DNA of 64,000 nt from Bathymodiolus brooksi (taxonomy: Eukaryota > Mollusca > Bivalvia > Mytilida > Modiolidae): positions 16,011,506-16,075,505 of the forward strand of contig OY804579.1 of NCBI GenBank assembly GCA_963680875.1. The letters are read 5' to 3'. Shown one piece after another: positions 42,126 through 54,600 of the stretch. Made by a program: the position numbers and the translations under genes. How positions within the stretch are numbered: position 1 is the first letter of the stretch; every line of letters starts with the position of its first letter. Under the pieces are notes generated by a model. The model did not search any database and was not told the origin of the DNA. It worked only from the letters and a program-made list of their open reading frames with translations.

Positions 42126-43628
42126 ACCAATCGGATTCAGGCTGCCGCTATAAATTAATTTGTTAAGACGATATACAATATTGTTTTCATACAAGCTGAA
42201 TATCGAAAGTTGTCAACCCGAGGTTGGTTGTTTTCCAGTGGTGAAAAATTAAAAGAGGGAAATAAAACAATTGGATTCAGTCTGCCGCTATAAATAAATT
42301 TGTCAAGACAATAAAATTTACAGAGTGGTTCAGAAAAAAGTTTTCTTTGAATAAATAGTCAAACCTGTATTAAGAGGTCATATTTGGAACAAAGTAAAGG
42401 TGGTCTTATAAGACAGATGACCTCTTAAAAGAGGTTCAATTCATATGAAATTTTCTATGATAAAACAAGTAAAGGGTGACCTTCTAATATAGGTTACTGC
42501 TTAATAGAGGTGACCCTATGAGCAGGTTTGACTGTTCTGTTACTCTGCATTCTCAACATGTCATGAATGCAATACTCCCTGAATATCAAACACTGGAATT
42601 AAAAAACTTCAAATTAAATGGAACAATTATAAGATAAGATTTGGTCCAGTTCTACATGTATGTTAATTTACAGGTAAATAACTATACAATGGCATCATTA
42701 TTGAACAATATACATACATGTATTAGTTGTTTGCAGTCAAATATTCATTATTTTGACAGTGCAACAGAGATATATATATTTATCAAACATAACAAATAAA
42801 CACTCAAGATAACAACAAGAAAGTACAGAGATCTTGACATTCCTTCCAATCCCAAAACTTAATGGGAGACAACAGTCATTATACCCATATTGTCGTAATA
42901 ATGCAAGGTAGTGACAAAAAGGCTCACTAAAGACACTCCGAAAGGTATCCACTAAATACCCAAACTTCATAAACAATAACATTTTGAACCATTTTTAAAA
43001 ACTGTACTATTTTATGCAGTTGCATCAATAATTGTGCAGTTTAAAAAACAACAACTATAAAATGAGAAAAATTTGATGATTTACAAAGTAATTGAATATC
43101 TGGGTATATAATGAAAAAAAATATATAAAAAAACTTGATTACAAATCTGTGTTAAATTCTGACAATTTTCTTTCTTTTGTCCAAAGCCTATGCATTTTTG
43201 CTGTTGGAACTACAAAATCTATATTTATTTAAATCATGAATAAATGAATTTTCTTATTTCTTTATCTGACAAAGTGAAAGTGAAAGTAGAAAGTGCTAAT
43301 TGTTAAATTTATACTGACCTAAAAGACGATATTTATTGCAACATAACATGATAAACCACATAAACATCTTGATCTACAAACAAAGTCACAAATATTTTGG
43401 GTCATTTTGTTATATCATGCCCTGGTAAGAAAAGCAATATTAATTATGCTAATGATCAAATTAAAATTTAGCTTGAAATTTTGCTTCTATTTCTAATTTT
43501 GTCCCAACTTACTTAATGGAGCCAATAGAACAATATAAATAGTCATTATTGAAAAATTACTATACATTTTTTTGTACTTGATTTTCTTCATCGAAAAAAG
43601 TAAGACTTTTCTCAAACCATAAACATAC
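42126..43628. other. AT-rich spacer between the two tandem-core elements
   Basis: It holds the degraded TIR element at 42356-42534. A duplicated GGATTCAG(G/T)CTGCCGCTATAAAT motif occurs at about 42131 and 42272. An 81-codon minus-strand ORF (42737-42982) has no family I recognise. No exon of the neighbouring kinase was found. Confidence 0.5.
42356..42534. mobile_element. Degraded TIR element related to the one at 11662-14187
   Basis: The left end is TAGTCAAACCTGTATTAAGA and the right end, inverted, CAGTCAAACCTGCTCATAGG. Internal GGTCATATTTGGAAC, GGTGGTCTTATAAGAC and TAATAGAGGTGACC match the right part of 14053-14187. It is 179 bp, in other words the unexpanded form of that family. The TA flanks have been lost. 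Confidence 0.6.
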
Positions 43629-46600
43629 CAGAGGCTCTCAAGAGTAGCTGTATCGTTCACCTGGTTATAAAAAGAACCAATTGGTCCTATGTAAAAACTA
43701 TGTCCTGCAGTGGTAGTCATCTTGGAATTCCGATCAACATAAAAAACACAAAGTTTGCAAAGGACCTTCTAATGATTGATGCACAGTTTAGGTTCAATCA
43801 GTGCAATAGCTTCAGAGAAGAAAATATTTCTGTATTTTCCCATATGGTCCTGTGTTAATTTCTATGACCTGTGGTGGCAGCCATCTTGGATTTCGGATCG
43901 GCATAAAAAAACCAAACTTTTAAGAGGACCTTCAAATTATTATCCCTGGGCAGTTTGGTTTCAATTGTCCAAGTGGTTTAAGAGAAGAAGCGTTTTGAAA
44001 CATTTTTCCCATAGGGTCCAATGTTAAACTAAGTCCTGCCGTAGCCGCCATTTTGAATTTCATTTCGGAACAAAAAACCTAAACTTTGTAGAAGACCATC
44101 CAATGAACATTCATGTTCAGTTTGGCTTTAATCATATTTGTAGTTTCTGAAATGAAGGCATTTGAACATTTTCCCATAGGGTCCAATGTTAATCTATTTC
44201 CTGCAGTGGTGGCCATCTTGGACTTCCGATCGGCATAAAAAAAAACTAAATTTTGTAGAGGACCTTCCAATGATCATTCTTGGGCAGTTTGGTTTAAATT
44301 TTCCAAGTGGTTTCAGAGAGGAAGCGTTTTGAGACACTTTTCCCATAGGGTCCAATGTTAAACTAAGTCCTGCTGTAGCCGCCATCTTACATTTTATATC
44401 GGAACAAAAAACCTAAACTTTGTAGAGGACCTTCCAATGATCATTCTTGGGCAGTTTGGTTTCAATTGTCCAAGTGGTTTCAGAGAAGAAGCGTTTTGAA
44501 ACATTTTCCCCATAGGGTTCAATGTTAAACTAAGTCCTGCCATAGCCGCCATTTTGAATTTCATATCGGAACAAAAAACCAAAAGTTTGTAGAGGACCAT
44601 CCAATGAACATTCAAGTTCAGTTTGGCTTTAATCATATTCATAGTTTCTGAAAAGAAGGCATTTGAACATTTTCCCTTAGGGTCCAATGTTAATATATTT
44701 CCTGCGGTGGTGGCCATCTTGGATTTCCGATCGGCATAAAAAAACCTAAATTTTGTAGAGGATCTTCCAATGATCATTCTTCGGCAGTTTAGTTTAAATT
44801 GTCCAAGTGGTTTCAGAGAAAAAGCGTTTTGAAACATTTTCCCCATAGGGTCCAATGTTAAACTAATTCCTGCCATAGCCGCCATTTTGAATTTCATATC
44901 GGAACAAAAAACCTTAAGTTTGTAGAGGACCATCTAATGAACATTCATCTTCAGTTTGGCTTTAATCATATTCATAGTTTCTGAAAAGAAGGCATTTGAA
45001 CATTTTCCAATAGGGTCCAATATTAATCTATTTCCTACGGGGGCGGCCATCTTGGATTTCTGATCGGCATAAAAAACCTAAATTTTGTAGAGGACCTTCC
45101 AATGATCATTCTTGGGCAGTTTGGTTTAAATTTTCCAAGTGGTTTCAGAGAGGAAGCGTTTTGAGACACTTTTCGCATAGGGTTCAATGTTAATCTATTT
45201 CCTGCGGTGGTGGCCATCTTGGATTTCCATTCGGCATAAAAAACCTAAATTTTGTAGAGGATCTTCCAATGATCATTCTTCGGCAGTTTGGTTTAAATTG
45301 TCCAAGTGGTTTCAGAGAAAAAGCGTTTTGAAACATTTTCACCATAGGGTCCAATGTTAAACTAATTCCTGCCATAGCCGCCATTTTGAATTTCATATCG
45401 GAACAAAAAACCTAAAGTTTGTAGAGGACCATCTAATGAACATTCATCTTCAGTTTGGCTTTAATCATATTCATAGTTTCTGAAAAGAAGGCATTTGAAC
45501 ATTTTCCCATAGGGTCCAATATTAATCTATTTCCTGCGGTGGCGGCCATCTTGGATTTCCGATCGACATAAAAAACCTAAATTTTATAGAGGACCTTCCA
45601 ATGATCATTCTTGGGTAGCTTGTTTTCAATTGTCCAAATGGTGTCAGAGAGGAAGCGTTTTGAGACACTTTTCCCATAGGGTCCAATGTTAAACTAAGTC
45701 CTGCTGTAGCTGCCATCTATCATATCTTATCGGAACAAAAAACCTAAACTTTGTAGAGGACCATCCAATGAGCATTCCTGTCTAGATTGGATTCAGTCTG
45801 ATTTGTAGTTTCTGAGAAGAAGGCATTTGAACATTTTCCCATAGGGTCCAATGTTAATTTATGTCCTGCGGTGGTGGACATCTTGGATTTCCGATCGGCA
45901 TAAAAAAAAACTAAATTTTGTAGAGGACCTTCCAATGATCATTCTTGGGCAGTTTGGTTTAAATTTTCCAAGTGGTTTCAGAGAGGAAGCGTTTTGAGAC
46001 ACTTTTCCCATAGGGTCCAATGTTAATCTATTTCCTGTGGTGGTGGCCATCTTGGATTTCCAATCGGCATACAAAACCTAAATTTTGTAGAGGATCTTCC
46101 AATGATCATTCTTCGGCAGTTTGGTTTAAATTGTCCAAGTGGTTTCAGAGAAAAAGCGTGTTGAAACATTTTCCCCATAGGGTCCAATGTTAAACTAATT
46201 CCTGCCATAGCCGCCATTTTGAATTTCATATCGGAACAAAAAACCTTAAGTTTGTAGAGGACCATCTAGTGAACATTCATCTTCAGTTTGGCTTTAATCA
46301 TATTCATAGTTTCTGAAAAGAAGGCATTTGAACATTTTCCCATAGGGTCCAATATTAATCTATTTCCTGCGGTGGCGGCCATCTTGGATTTCCGATCGGC
46401 ATAAAAAACCTAAATTTTGTAGAGGACCTTCCAATGATCATTCTTGGGTAGTTTGTTTTCAATTGTCCAAGTGGTGTCAGAGGGGAAGCGTTTTGAGACA
46501 CTTTTCCCCATAGGGTCCAATGTTAAACTAAGTCTTGCTGTAGCCGCCATCTTCCATTACATATCGGAACAAAAAACCTAAACTTTGTAGAAGAACATCC

Positions 46601-48611
46601 AATGAACATTCCTGTCTAGCTTGGATTCAGTCTGAATTGTAGTTTCTGAGAAGAAGGCATTTGAACATTTTCCCATAGGGTCCAATATTAATCTATTTCC
46701 TGCGGTGGCGGCCATCTTGGATTTCCGATCGGCATAAAAAACCAAAATTTTGTAGAGGACCTTCCAATAATCATTCTTGGGTAGATTGTTTTGAATTGTC
46801 CAAGTGGTGTCAGAGAGGAAGTGTTTTGAGACACTTTTCCCCATAGGGTCCAATGTTAAACTAAGTCTTGCTGTAGCCGCCATCTATCATTTCATATCGG
46901 AACAAAAAACCTAAACTTTGTAGAGGACCATCCAATGAGCATTCCTGTCTAGTTTGGATTCAGTCTGATTTGTAGTTTCTGAGAAGAAAGTATTTGAACA
47001 TTTTCCCATAGGGTCCAATGATAATCTATGTCCTCCGGTGGCGGCCATCTTAGATTTCTGATCGGCATATAAAACAGAAACTTTATAGGGGACCTTTCAA
47101 TGATCATTCCTGGGAAGTTTGGTTTCAATTGTCCCAGTGGTTTCAGAGAAGAAGCGTTTTGAAACATTTTTCCCATAGGGTCCAATGTTAAACTAAGTCC
47201 TGCCATAGCCGCCATTTTGAATTTCATATCGGAACAAAAAACCTTAAGTTTGTAGAGGACCATCTAATGAACATTCATGTTCAGTTTGGCTTTAATCATA
47301 TTCATAGTTTCTGAAAAGAAGGCATTTGAACATTTTCCAATAGGGTCCAATATTAATCTATTTCCTGCGGTGGCGGCCATCTTGGATTTCCGATCGGCAT
47401 AAAAAACCCAAATTATGTAGAGGACATTCCAATGATCATTCTTCGGCAGTTTGGTTTCAATTGTCCAATTGGTGTCAGAGAGGAAGCGTTTTGAGACACT
47501 TTTCCCATAGGGTCCAATGTTAAACTAAGTCTTGCTGTAGCCGCCATCTATCATTTCATATCGGAACAAAAAACCTAAACTTTGTAGAGGACCATCCAAT
47601 GAGCATTCCTGTCTAGTTTGGATTCAGTCTGATTTGTAGTTTCTGAGAAGAAGGCATTTGAACATTTTCCCATAGGGTCCAATGTTAATTTATGTCCTGC
47701 GGTGGTGAACATCATGGATTTCCGATCGGCATTAAAAAAACCTAAATTTTGTAGAGGACCTTCCAATGATCATTCTTGGGCAGTTTGGTTTAAATTTTCC
47801 AAGTGGTTTCAGAGAGGAAGCGTTTTGAGACACTTGTCCCATAGGGTCCAATGTTAAACTAAGTCCTGCCATAGCCGCCATCTTGAATTTCATATCGGAA
47901 CAAAAAACCTTAAGTTTGTAGAGGACCATCCAATGAACATTCAATTTCAGTTTGGCTTTAATCATATTCATAGTTTCTGAAAAGAAGGCATTTGAACATT
48001 TTCCCTTAGGGTCCAATGTTAATCTATTTCCTGCGGTGGTGGCCATCTTGGATTTCCGATCGGCTTAAAAAAACCTAAATTTTGTAGAGGATCTTCCAAT
48101 GATCATTCGTCGGCAGTTTGGTTTAAATTGTCCAAGTGGTTTCAGAGAAAAAGCGTTTTGAAACATTTTCCCCATAGGGTCCAATGTTAAACTAATTCCT
48201 GCCATAGCCGCCATTTTGAATTTCATATCGGAACAAAAAACCTTAAGTTTGTAGAGGACCATCTAATGAACATTCATCTTCAGTTTGGCTTTAATCATAT
48301 TCATAGTTTCTGAAAAGAAGGCATTTGAACATTTTCCCATAGGGTCCAATATTAATCTATTTCCTGCGGTGGCGGCCATCTTGGATTTCCGATCGACATA
48401 AAAAACCTATATTTTGTAGAGGACCTTCCAATGATCATTCTTGGGTAGTTTGTTTTCAATTGTCCAAGTGGTGTCAGAGAGGAAGCGTTTTGAGACACTT
48501 TTCCCAAAGGGTCCAATGTTAAACTAAGTCTTGCTGTAGCCGCCATCTTCCATTTCATATCGGAACAAAAAACCTAAACTGTGTAGAGGACCATCCAATG
48601 AACATTCCTGT

Positions 48612-51600
48612 CTAGTTTGGATTCAGTCTGATTTGTAGTTTCTGAGAAGAAGGCATTTGAACATTTTCCCTAAGGGTCCAATGATAATCTATGTCCTGCG
48701 GTATCGGCCATCTTGGATTTCTGATCGGCATCAAAAAAAGAAAATTTATAGGGGACCTTTCAATGATCATTCCTGGGAAGTTTGGTTTCAATTGTCCAAG
48801 TGGTTTCAGAGAAGAAGCGTTTTGAAACATTTTTCCCATAGGGTCCAATGTTAAACTAAGTCCTGCCGTAGCCGCCATTTTCCATTTTAAATTGGAACAA
48901 AAAACCTAAAATTTGTAGAGGACCATCCAATGAACATTCCTGTCTAGTTTGGATTCAGTCTGATTTGTAGTTTCTGAGAAGAAGCGTTTTGAAACATTTT
49001 TCCCATAGGGTCCAATGTTAAACTAAGTCCTGCCATAGCCGCCATTTTGAATTTCATATCGGAACAAAAAACCTTAAGTTTGTAGAGGACCATCTAATGA
49101 ACATTCATCTTCAGTTTGGCTTTAATCATATTCATAGTTTCTGAAAAGAAGGCATTTGAACATTTTCCCATAGGGTCCAATATTAATCTATTTCCTGCGG
49201 TGGCGGCCATCTTGGATTTCCGATCGACATAAAAAACCTATATTTTGTAGAGGACCTTCCAATGATCATTCTTGGGTAGTTTGTTTTCAATTGTCCAAGT
49301 GGTGTCAGAGAGGAAGCGTTTTGAGACACTTTTCCCATAGGGTCCAATGTTAAACTAAGTCCTGCCATAGCCGCCCTTTTGAATTTCATATCGGAACAAA
49401 AAACCTTAAGTTTGTAGAGGACCATCTAATGAACATTCATCTTCAGTTTGGCTTTAATCATATTCATAGTTTCTGAAAAGAAGGCATTTGAACATTTTCC
49501 CATAGGGTCCAATATTAATCTATTTCCTGCGGTGGCGGCCATCTTGGATTTCCGATCGGCATAAAAAACCTAAATTTTGTAGAGGACCTTCCAATAATCA
49601 TTCTTGGGTAGATTGTTTTCAATTGTCCAAGTGGTGTCAGAGAGGAAGCGTTTTGAGACACTTTTCCCAAAGGGTCCAATGTTAAACTAAGTCTTGCTGT
49701 AGCCGCCATCTTCCATTTCATATCGGAACAAAAAACCTAAACTGTGTAGAGGACCATCCAATGAACATTCCTGTCTAGTTTGGATTCAGTCTGATTTGTA
49801 GTTTCTGAGAAGAAGGCATTTGAACATTTTCCCTAAGGGTCCAATGATAATCTATGTCCTGCGGTGTCGGCCATCTTGAATTTCTGATCGGCATCAAAAA
49901 AAGAAACTTTATAGGGGACCTTTCAATGATCATTCCTGGGAAGTTTGGTTTCAATTGTCCAAGTGGTTTCAGAGAAGAAGCGTTTTGAAACATTTTTCCC
50001 ATAGGGTCCAATGTTAAACTAAGTCCTGCCGTAGCCGCCATTTTCCATTTTAAATTGGAACAAAAAACCTAAAATTTGTAGAGGACCATCCAATGAACAT
50101 TCCTGTCTAGTTTGGATTCAGTCTGATTTGTAGTTTCTGAGAAGAAGCGTTTTGAAACATTTTTCCCATAGGGTCCAATGTTAAACTAAGTTCTGCCATA
50201 GCCGCCATTTTGAATTTCATATCGGAACAAAAAACCTTAAGTTTGTAGAGGACCATCTAATGAACATTCATCTTCAGTTTGGCTTTAATCATATTCATAG
50301 TTTCTGAAAAGAAGGCATTTGAACATTTTCCCATAGGGTCCAATATTAATCTATTTCCTGCGGTGGCGGCCATCTTGGATTTCCGATCGGCATAAAAAAC
50401 CTAAATTATGTAGAGGACCTTCAAATGATCATTATTGGGCAGTTTGGTTTCAATTGTCCAAGTGGTGTCAGAGAGGAAGCGTTTTGAGACACTTTTCCCA
50501 TAGGGTCCAATGTTAAACTAAGTCCTGCTGTAGCCGCCATCTATCATTTCATATCGGAACAAAAAACCTAAACTTTGTAGAGGACCATCCAATGAGCATT
50601 CCTGTCTAGTTTGGATTCAGTCTGATTTGTAGTTTCTGAGAAGAAGGCATTTGAACATTTTCCCATAGGGTCCAATGTTAATTTATGTCCTGCGGTGGTG
50701 GACATCTTGGATTTCCGATCGGCATAGAAAAAACCTAAATTTTGTAGAGGACCTTCCAATGATCATTCTTGGGCAGTTTGGTTTAAATTTTCCAAGTGGT
50801 TTCAGAGAGGAAGCGTTTTGAGACACTTGTCCCATAGGGTCCAATGTTAAACTAAGTCCTGCCATAGCCGCCATCTTGAATTTCATATCGGAACAAAAAA
50901 CCTTAAGTTTGTAGAGGACCATCCAATGAACATTCAAGTTCAGTTTGGCTTTAATCATATTCATAGTTTCTGAAAAGAAGGCATTTGAACATTTTCCCAT
51001 AGGGTCCAATGTTAATCTATTTCCTGCGGTGGTGGCCATCTTGGATTTCCGATCGGCTTAAAAAAACCTAAATTTTGTAGAGGATCTTCCAATGATCATT
51101 CTTCGGCAGTTTGGTTTAAATTGTCCAAGTGGTTTCAGAGAAAAAGCGTTTTGAAACATTTTCCCCATAGGGTCCAATGTTAAACTAATTCCTGCCATAG
51201 CCGCCATTTTGAATTTCATATCGGAACAAAAAACCTTAAGTTTGTAGAGGACCATCTAATGAACATTCATCTTCAGTTTGGCTTTAATCATATTCATAGT
51301 TTCTGAAAAGAAGGCATTTGAACATTTTCCCATAGGGTCCAATATTAATCTATTTCCTGCGGTGGTGGCCATCTTGGATTTCCGATCGACATAAAAAGCC
51401 TATATTTTGTAGAGGACCTTCCAATGATCATTCTTGGGTAGTTTGTTTTCAATTGTCCAAGTGGTGTCAGAGAGGAAGCGTTTTGAGACACTTTTCCCAA
51501 AGGGTCCAATGTTAAACTAAGTCTTGCTGTAGCCGCCATCTTCCATTTCATATCGGAACAAAAAACCTAAACTGTGTAGAGGACCATCCAATGAACATTC

Positions 51601-54600
51601 CTGTCTAGTTTGGATTCAGTCTGATTTGTAGTTTCTGAGAAGAAGGCATTTGAACATTTTCCCTAAGGGTCCAATGATAATCTATGTCCTGCGGTGTCGG
51701 CCATCTTGGATTTCTGATCGGCATCAAAAAAAGAAACTTTATAGGGGACCTTTCAATGATCATTCCTGGGAAGTTTGGTTTCAATTGTCCAAGTGGTTTC
51801 AGAGAAGAAGCGTTTTGAAACATTTTTCCCATAGGGTCCAATGTTAAACTAAGTCCTGCCGTAGCCGCCATTTTCCATTTTAAATTGGAACAAAAAACCT
51901 AAAATTTGTAGAGGACCATCCAATGAACATTCCTGTCTAGTTTGGATTCAGTCTGATTTGTAGTTTCTGAGAAGAAGCGTTTTGAAACATTTTTCCCATA
52001 GGGTCCAATGTTAAACTAAGTCCTGCCATAGCCGCCATTTTGAATTTCATATCGGAACAAAAAACCTTAAGTTTGTAGAGGACCATCTAATGAACATTCA
52101 TCTTCAGTTTGGCTTTAATCATATTCATAGTTTCTGAAAAGAAGGCATTTGAACATTTTCCCATAGGGTCCAATATTAATCTATTTCCTGCGGTGGCGGC
52201 CATCTTGGATTTCCGATCGACATAAAAAACCTATATTTTGTAGAGGACCTTCCAATGATCATTCTTGTGTAGTTTGTTTTCAATTGTCCAAGTGGTGTCA
52301 GAGAGGAAGCGTTTTGAGACACTTTTCCCATAGGGTCCAATGTTAAACTAAGTCCTGCCATAGCCGCCCTTTTGAATTTCATATCGGAACAAAAAACCTT
52401 AAGTTTGTAGAGGACCATCTAATGAACATTCATCTTCAGTTTGGCTTTAATCATATTCATAGTTTCTGAAAAGAAGGCATTTGAACATTTTCCCATAGGG
52501 TCCAATATTAATCTATTTCCTGCGGTGGCGGCCATCTTGGATTTCCGATCGGCATAAAAAACCTAAATTTTGTAGAGGACCTTCCAATAATCATTCTTGG
52601 GTAGATTGTTTTCAATTGTCCAAGTGGTGTCAGAGAGGAAGCGTTTTGAGACACTTTTCCCAAAGGGTCCAATGTTAAACTAAGTCTTGCTGTAGCCGCC
52701 ATCTTCCATTTCATATCGGAACAAAAAACCTAAACTGTGTAGAGGACCATCCAATGAACATTCCTGTCTAGTTTGGATTCAGTCTGATTTGTAGTTTCTG
52801 AGAAGAAGGCATTTGAACATTTTCCCTAAGGGTCCAATGATAATCTATGTCCTGCGGTGTCGGCCATCTTGGATTTCTGATCGGCATCAAAAAAAGAAAC
52901 TTTATAGGGGACCTTTCAATGATCATTCCTGGGAAGTTTGGTTTCAATTGTCCAAGTGGTTTCAGAGAAGAAGCGTTTTGAAACATTTTTCCCATAGGGT
53001 CCAATGTTAAACTAAGTCCTGCCGTAGCCGCCATTTTCCATTTTAAATTGGAACAAAAAACCTAAAATTTGTAGAGGACCATCCAATGAACATTCCTGTC
53101 TAGTTTGGATTCAGTCTGATTTGTAGTTTCTGAGAAGAAGCGTTTTGAAACATTTTTCCCATAGGGTCCAATGTTAAACTAAGTCCTGCCATAGCCGCCA
53201 TTTTGAATTTCATATCGGAACAAAAAACCTTAAGTTTGTAGAGGACCATCTAATGAACATTCATCTTCAGTTTGGCTTTAATCATATTCATAGTTTCTGA
53301 AAAGAAGGCATTTGAACATTTTCCCATAGGGTCCAATATTAATCTATTTCCTGCGGTGGCGGCCATCTTGGATTTCCGATCGGCATAAAAAACCTAAATT
53401 ATGTAGAGGACATTCCAATGATCATTATTGGGCAGTTTGGTTTCAATTGTCCAAGTGGTGTCAGAGAGGAAGCGTTTTGAGACACTTTTCCCATAGGGTC
53501 CAATGTTAAACTAAGTCCTGCTGTAGCCGCCATCTATCATTTCATATCGGAACAAAAAACCTAAACTTTGTAGAGGACCATCCAATGAGCATTCCTGTCT
53601 AGTTTGGATTCAGTCTGATTTGTAGTTTCTGAGAAGATGGCATTTGAACATTTTCCCATAGAGTCCAATGTTAATTTATGTCCTGCGGTGGTGGACATCT
53701 TGGATTTCCGATCGGCATAAAAAAAAACTAAATTTTGTAGAGGACCTTCCAATGATCATTCTTGGGCAGTTTGGTTTAAATTTTCCAAGTGGTTTCAGAG
53801 AGGAAGCGTTTTGAGACACTTTTCCCATAGGGTCCAATGCTAATCTATTTCCTGCGGTGGTGGCCATCTTGGATTTCCAATCGGCATAAAAAATCTAAAT
53901 TTTGTAGAGGATCTTCCAATGATCATTCTTCGGCAGTTTGGTTTAAATTGTCCAAGTGGTTTCAGAGAAAAAGCATTTTGAAACAATTCCCCCATAGGGT
54001 CCAATGTTAAACTAATTCCTGCCATAGCCGCCATTTTGAATTTCATATCGGAACAAAAAACCTTAAGTTTGTAGAGGACCATCTAATGAACATTCATCTT
54101 CAGTTTGGCTTTAATCATATTCATAGTTTCTGAAAAGAAGGCATTTGAACATTTTCCCATAGGGTCCAATATTAATCTATTTCCTGCGGTGGCGGCCATC
54201 TTGGATTTCCGATCGACATAAAAAAACTAAATTTTGTAGAGGACCTTCCAATGATCATTCTTGGGTAGTTTGTTTTCAATTGTCCAAGTGGTGTCAGAGA
54301 GGAAGCGTTTTGAGACACTTTTCCCAAAGGGTCCAATGTTAAACTAAGTCTTGCTGTAGCCGCCATCTTCCATTTCATATCGGAACAAAAAACCTAAACT
54401 GTGTAGAGGACCATCCAATGAACATTCCTGTCTAGTTTGGATTCAGTCTGATTTGTAGTTTCTGAGAAGAAGGCATTTGAACATTTTCCCTAAGGGTCCA
54501 ATGATAATCTATGTCCTGCGGTGTCGGCCATCTTGGATTTCTGATCGGCATCAAAAAAAGAAACTTTATAGGGGACCTTTCAATGATCATTCCTGGGAAG

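Noticed and set aside
42737..42982. Further exon of the orphan kinase
   Set aside because: The 81-codon minus-strand frame lacks kinase motifs (no HRDLKxxN, DFG or zipper pattern) and has no convincing splice borders.
44394..44933. 179-codon minus-strand protein gene
   Set aside because: It is a run-through of satellite monomers whose lengths happen to be multiples of three. It is kept only as a low-interest finding.
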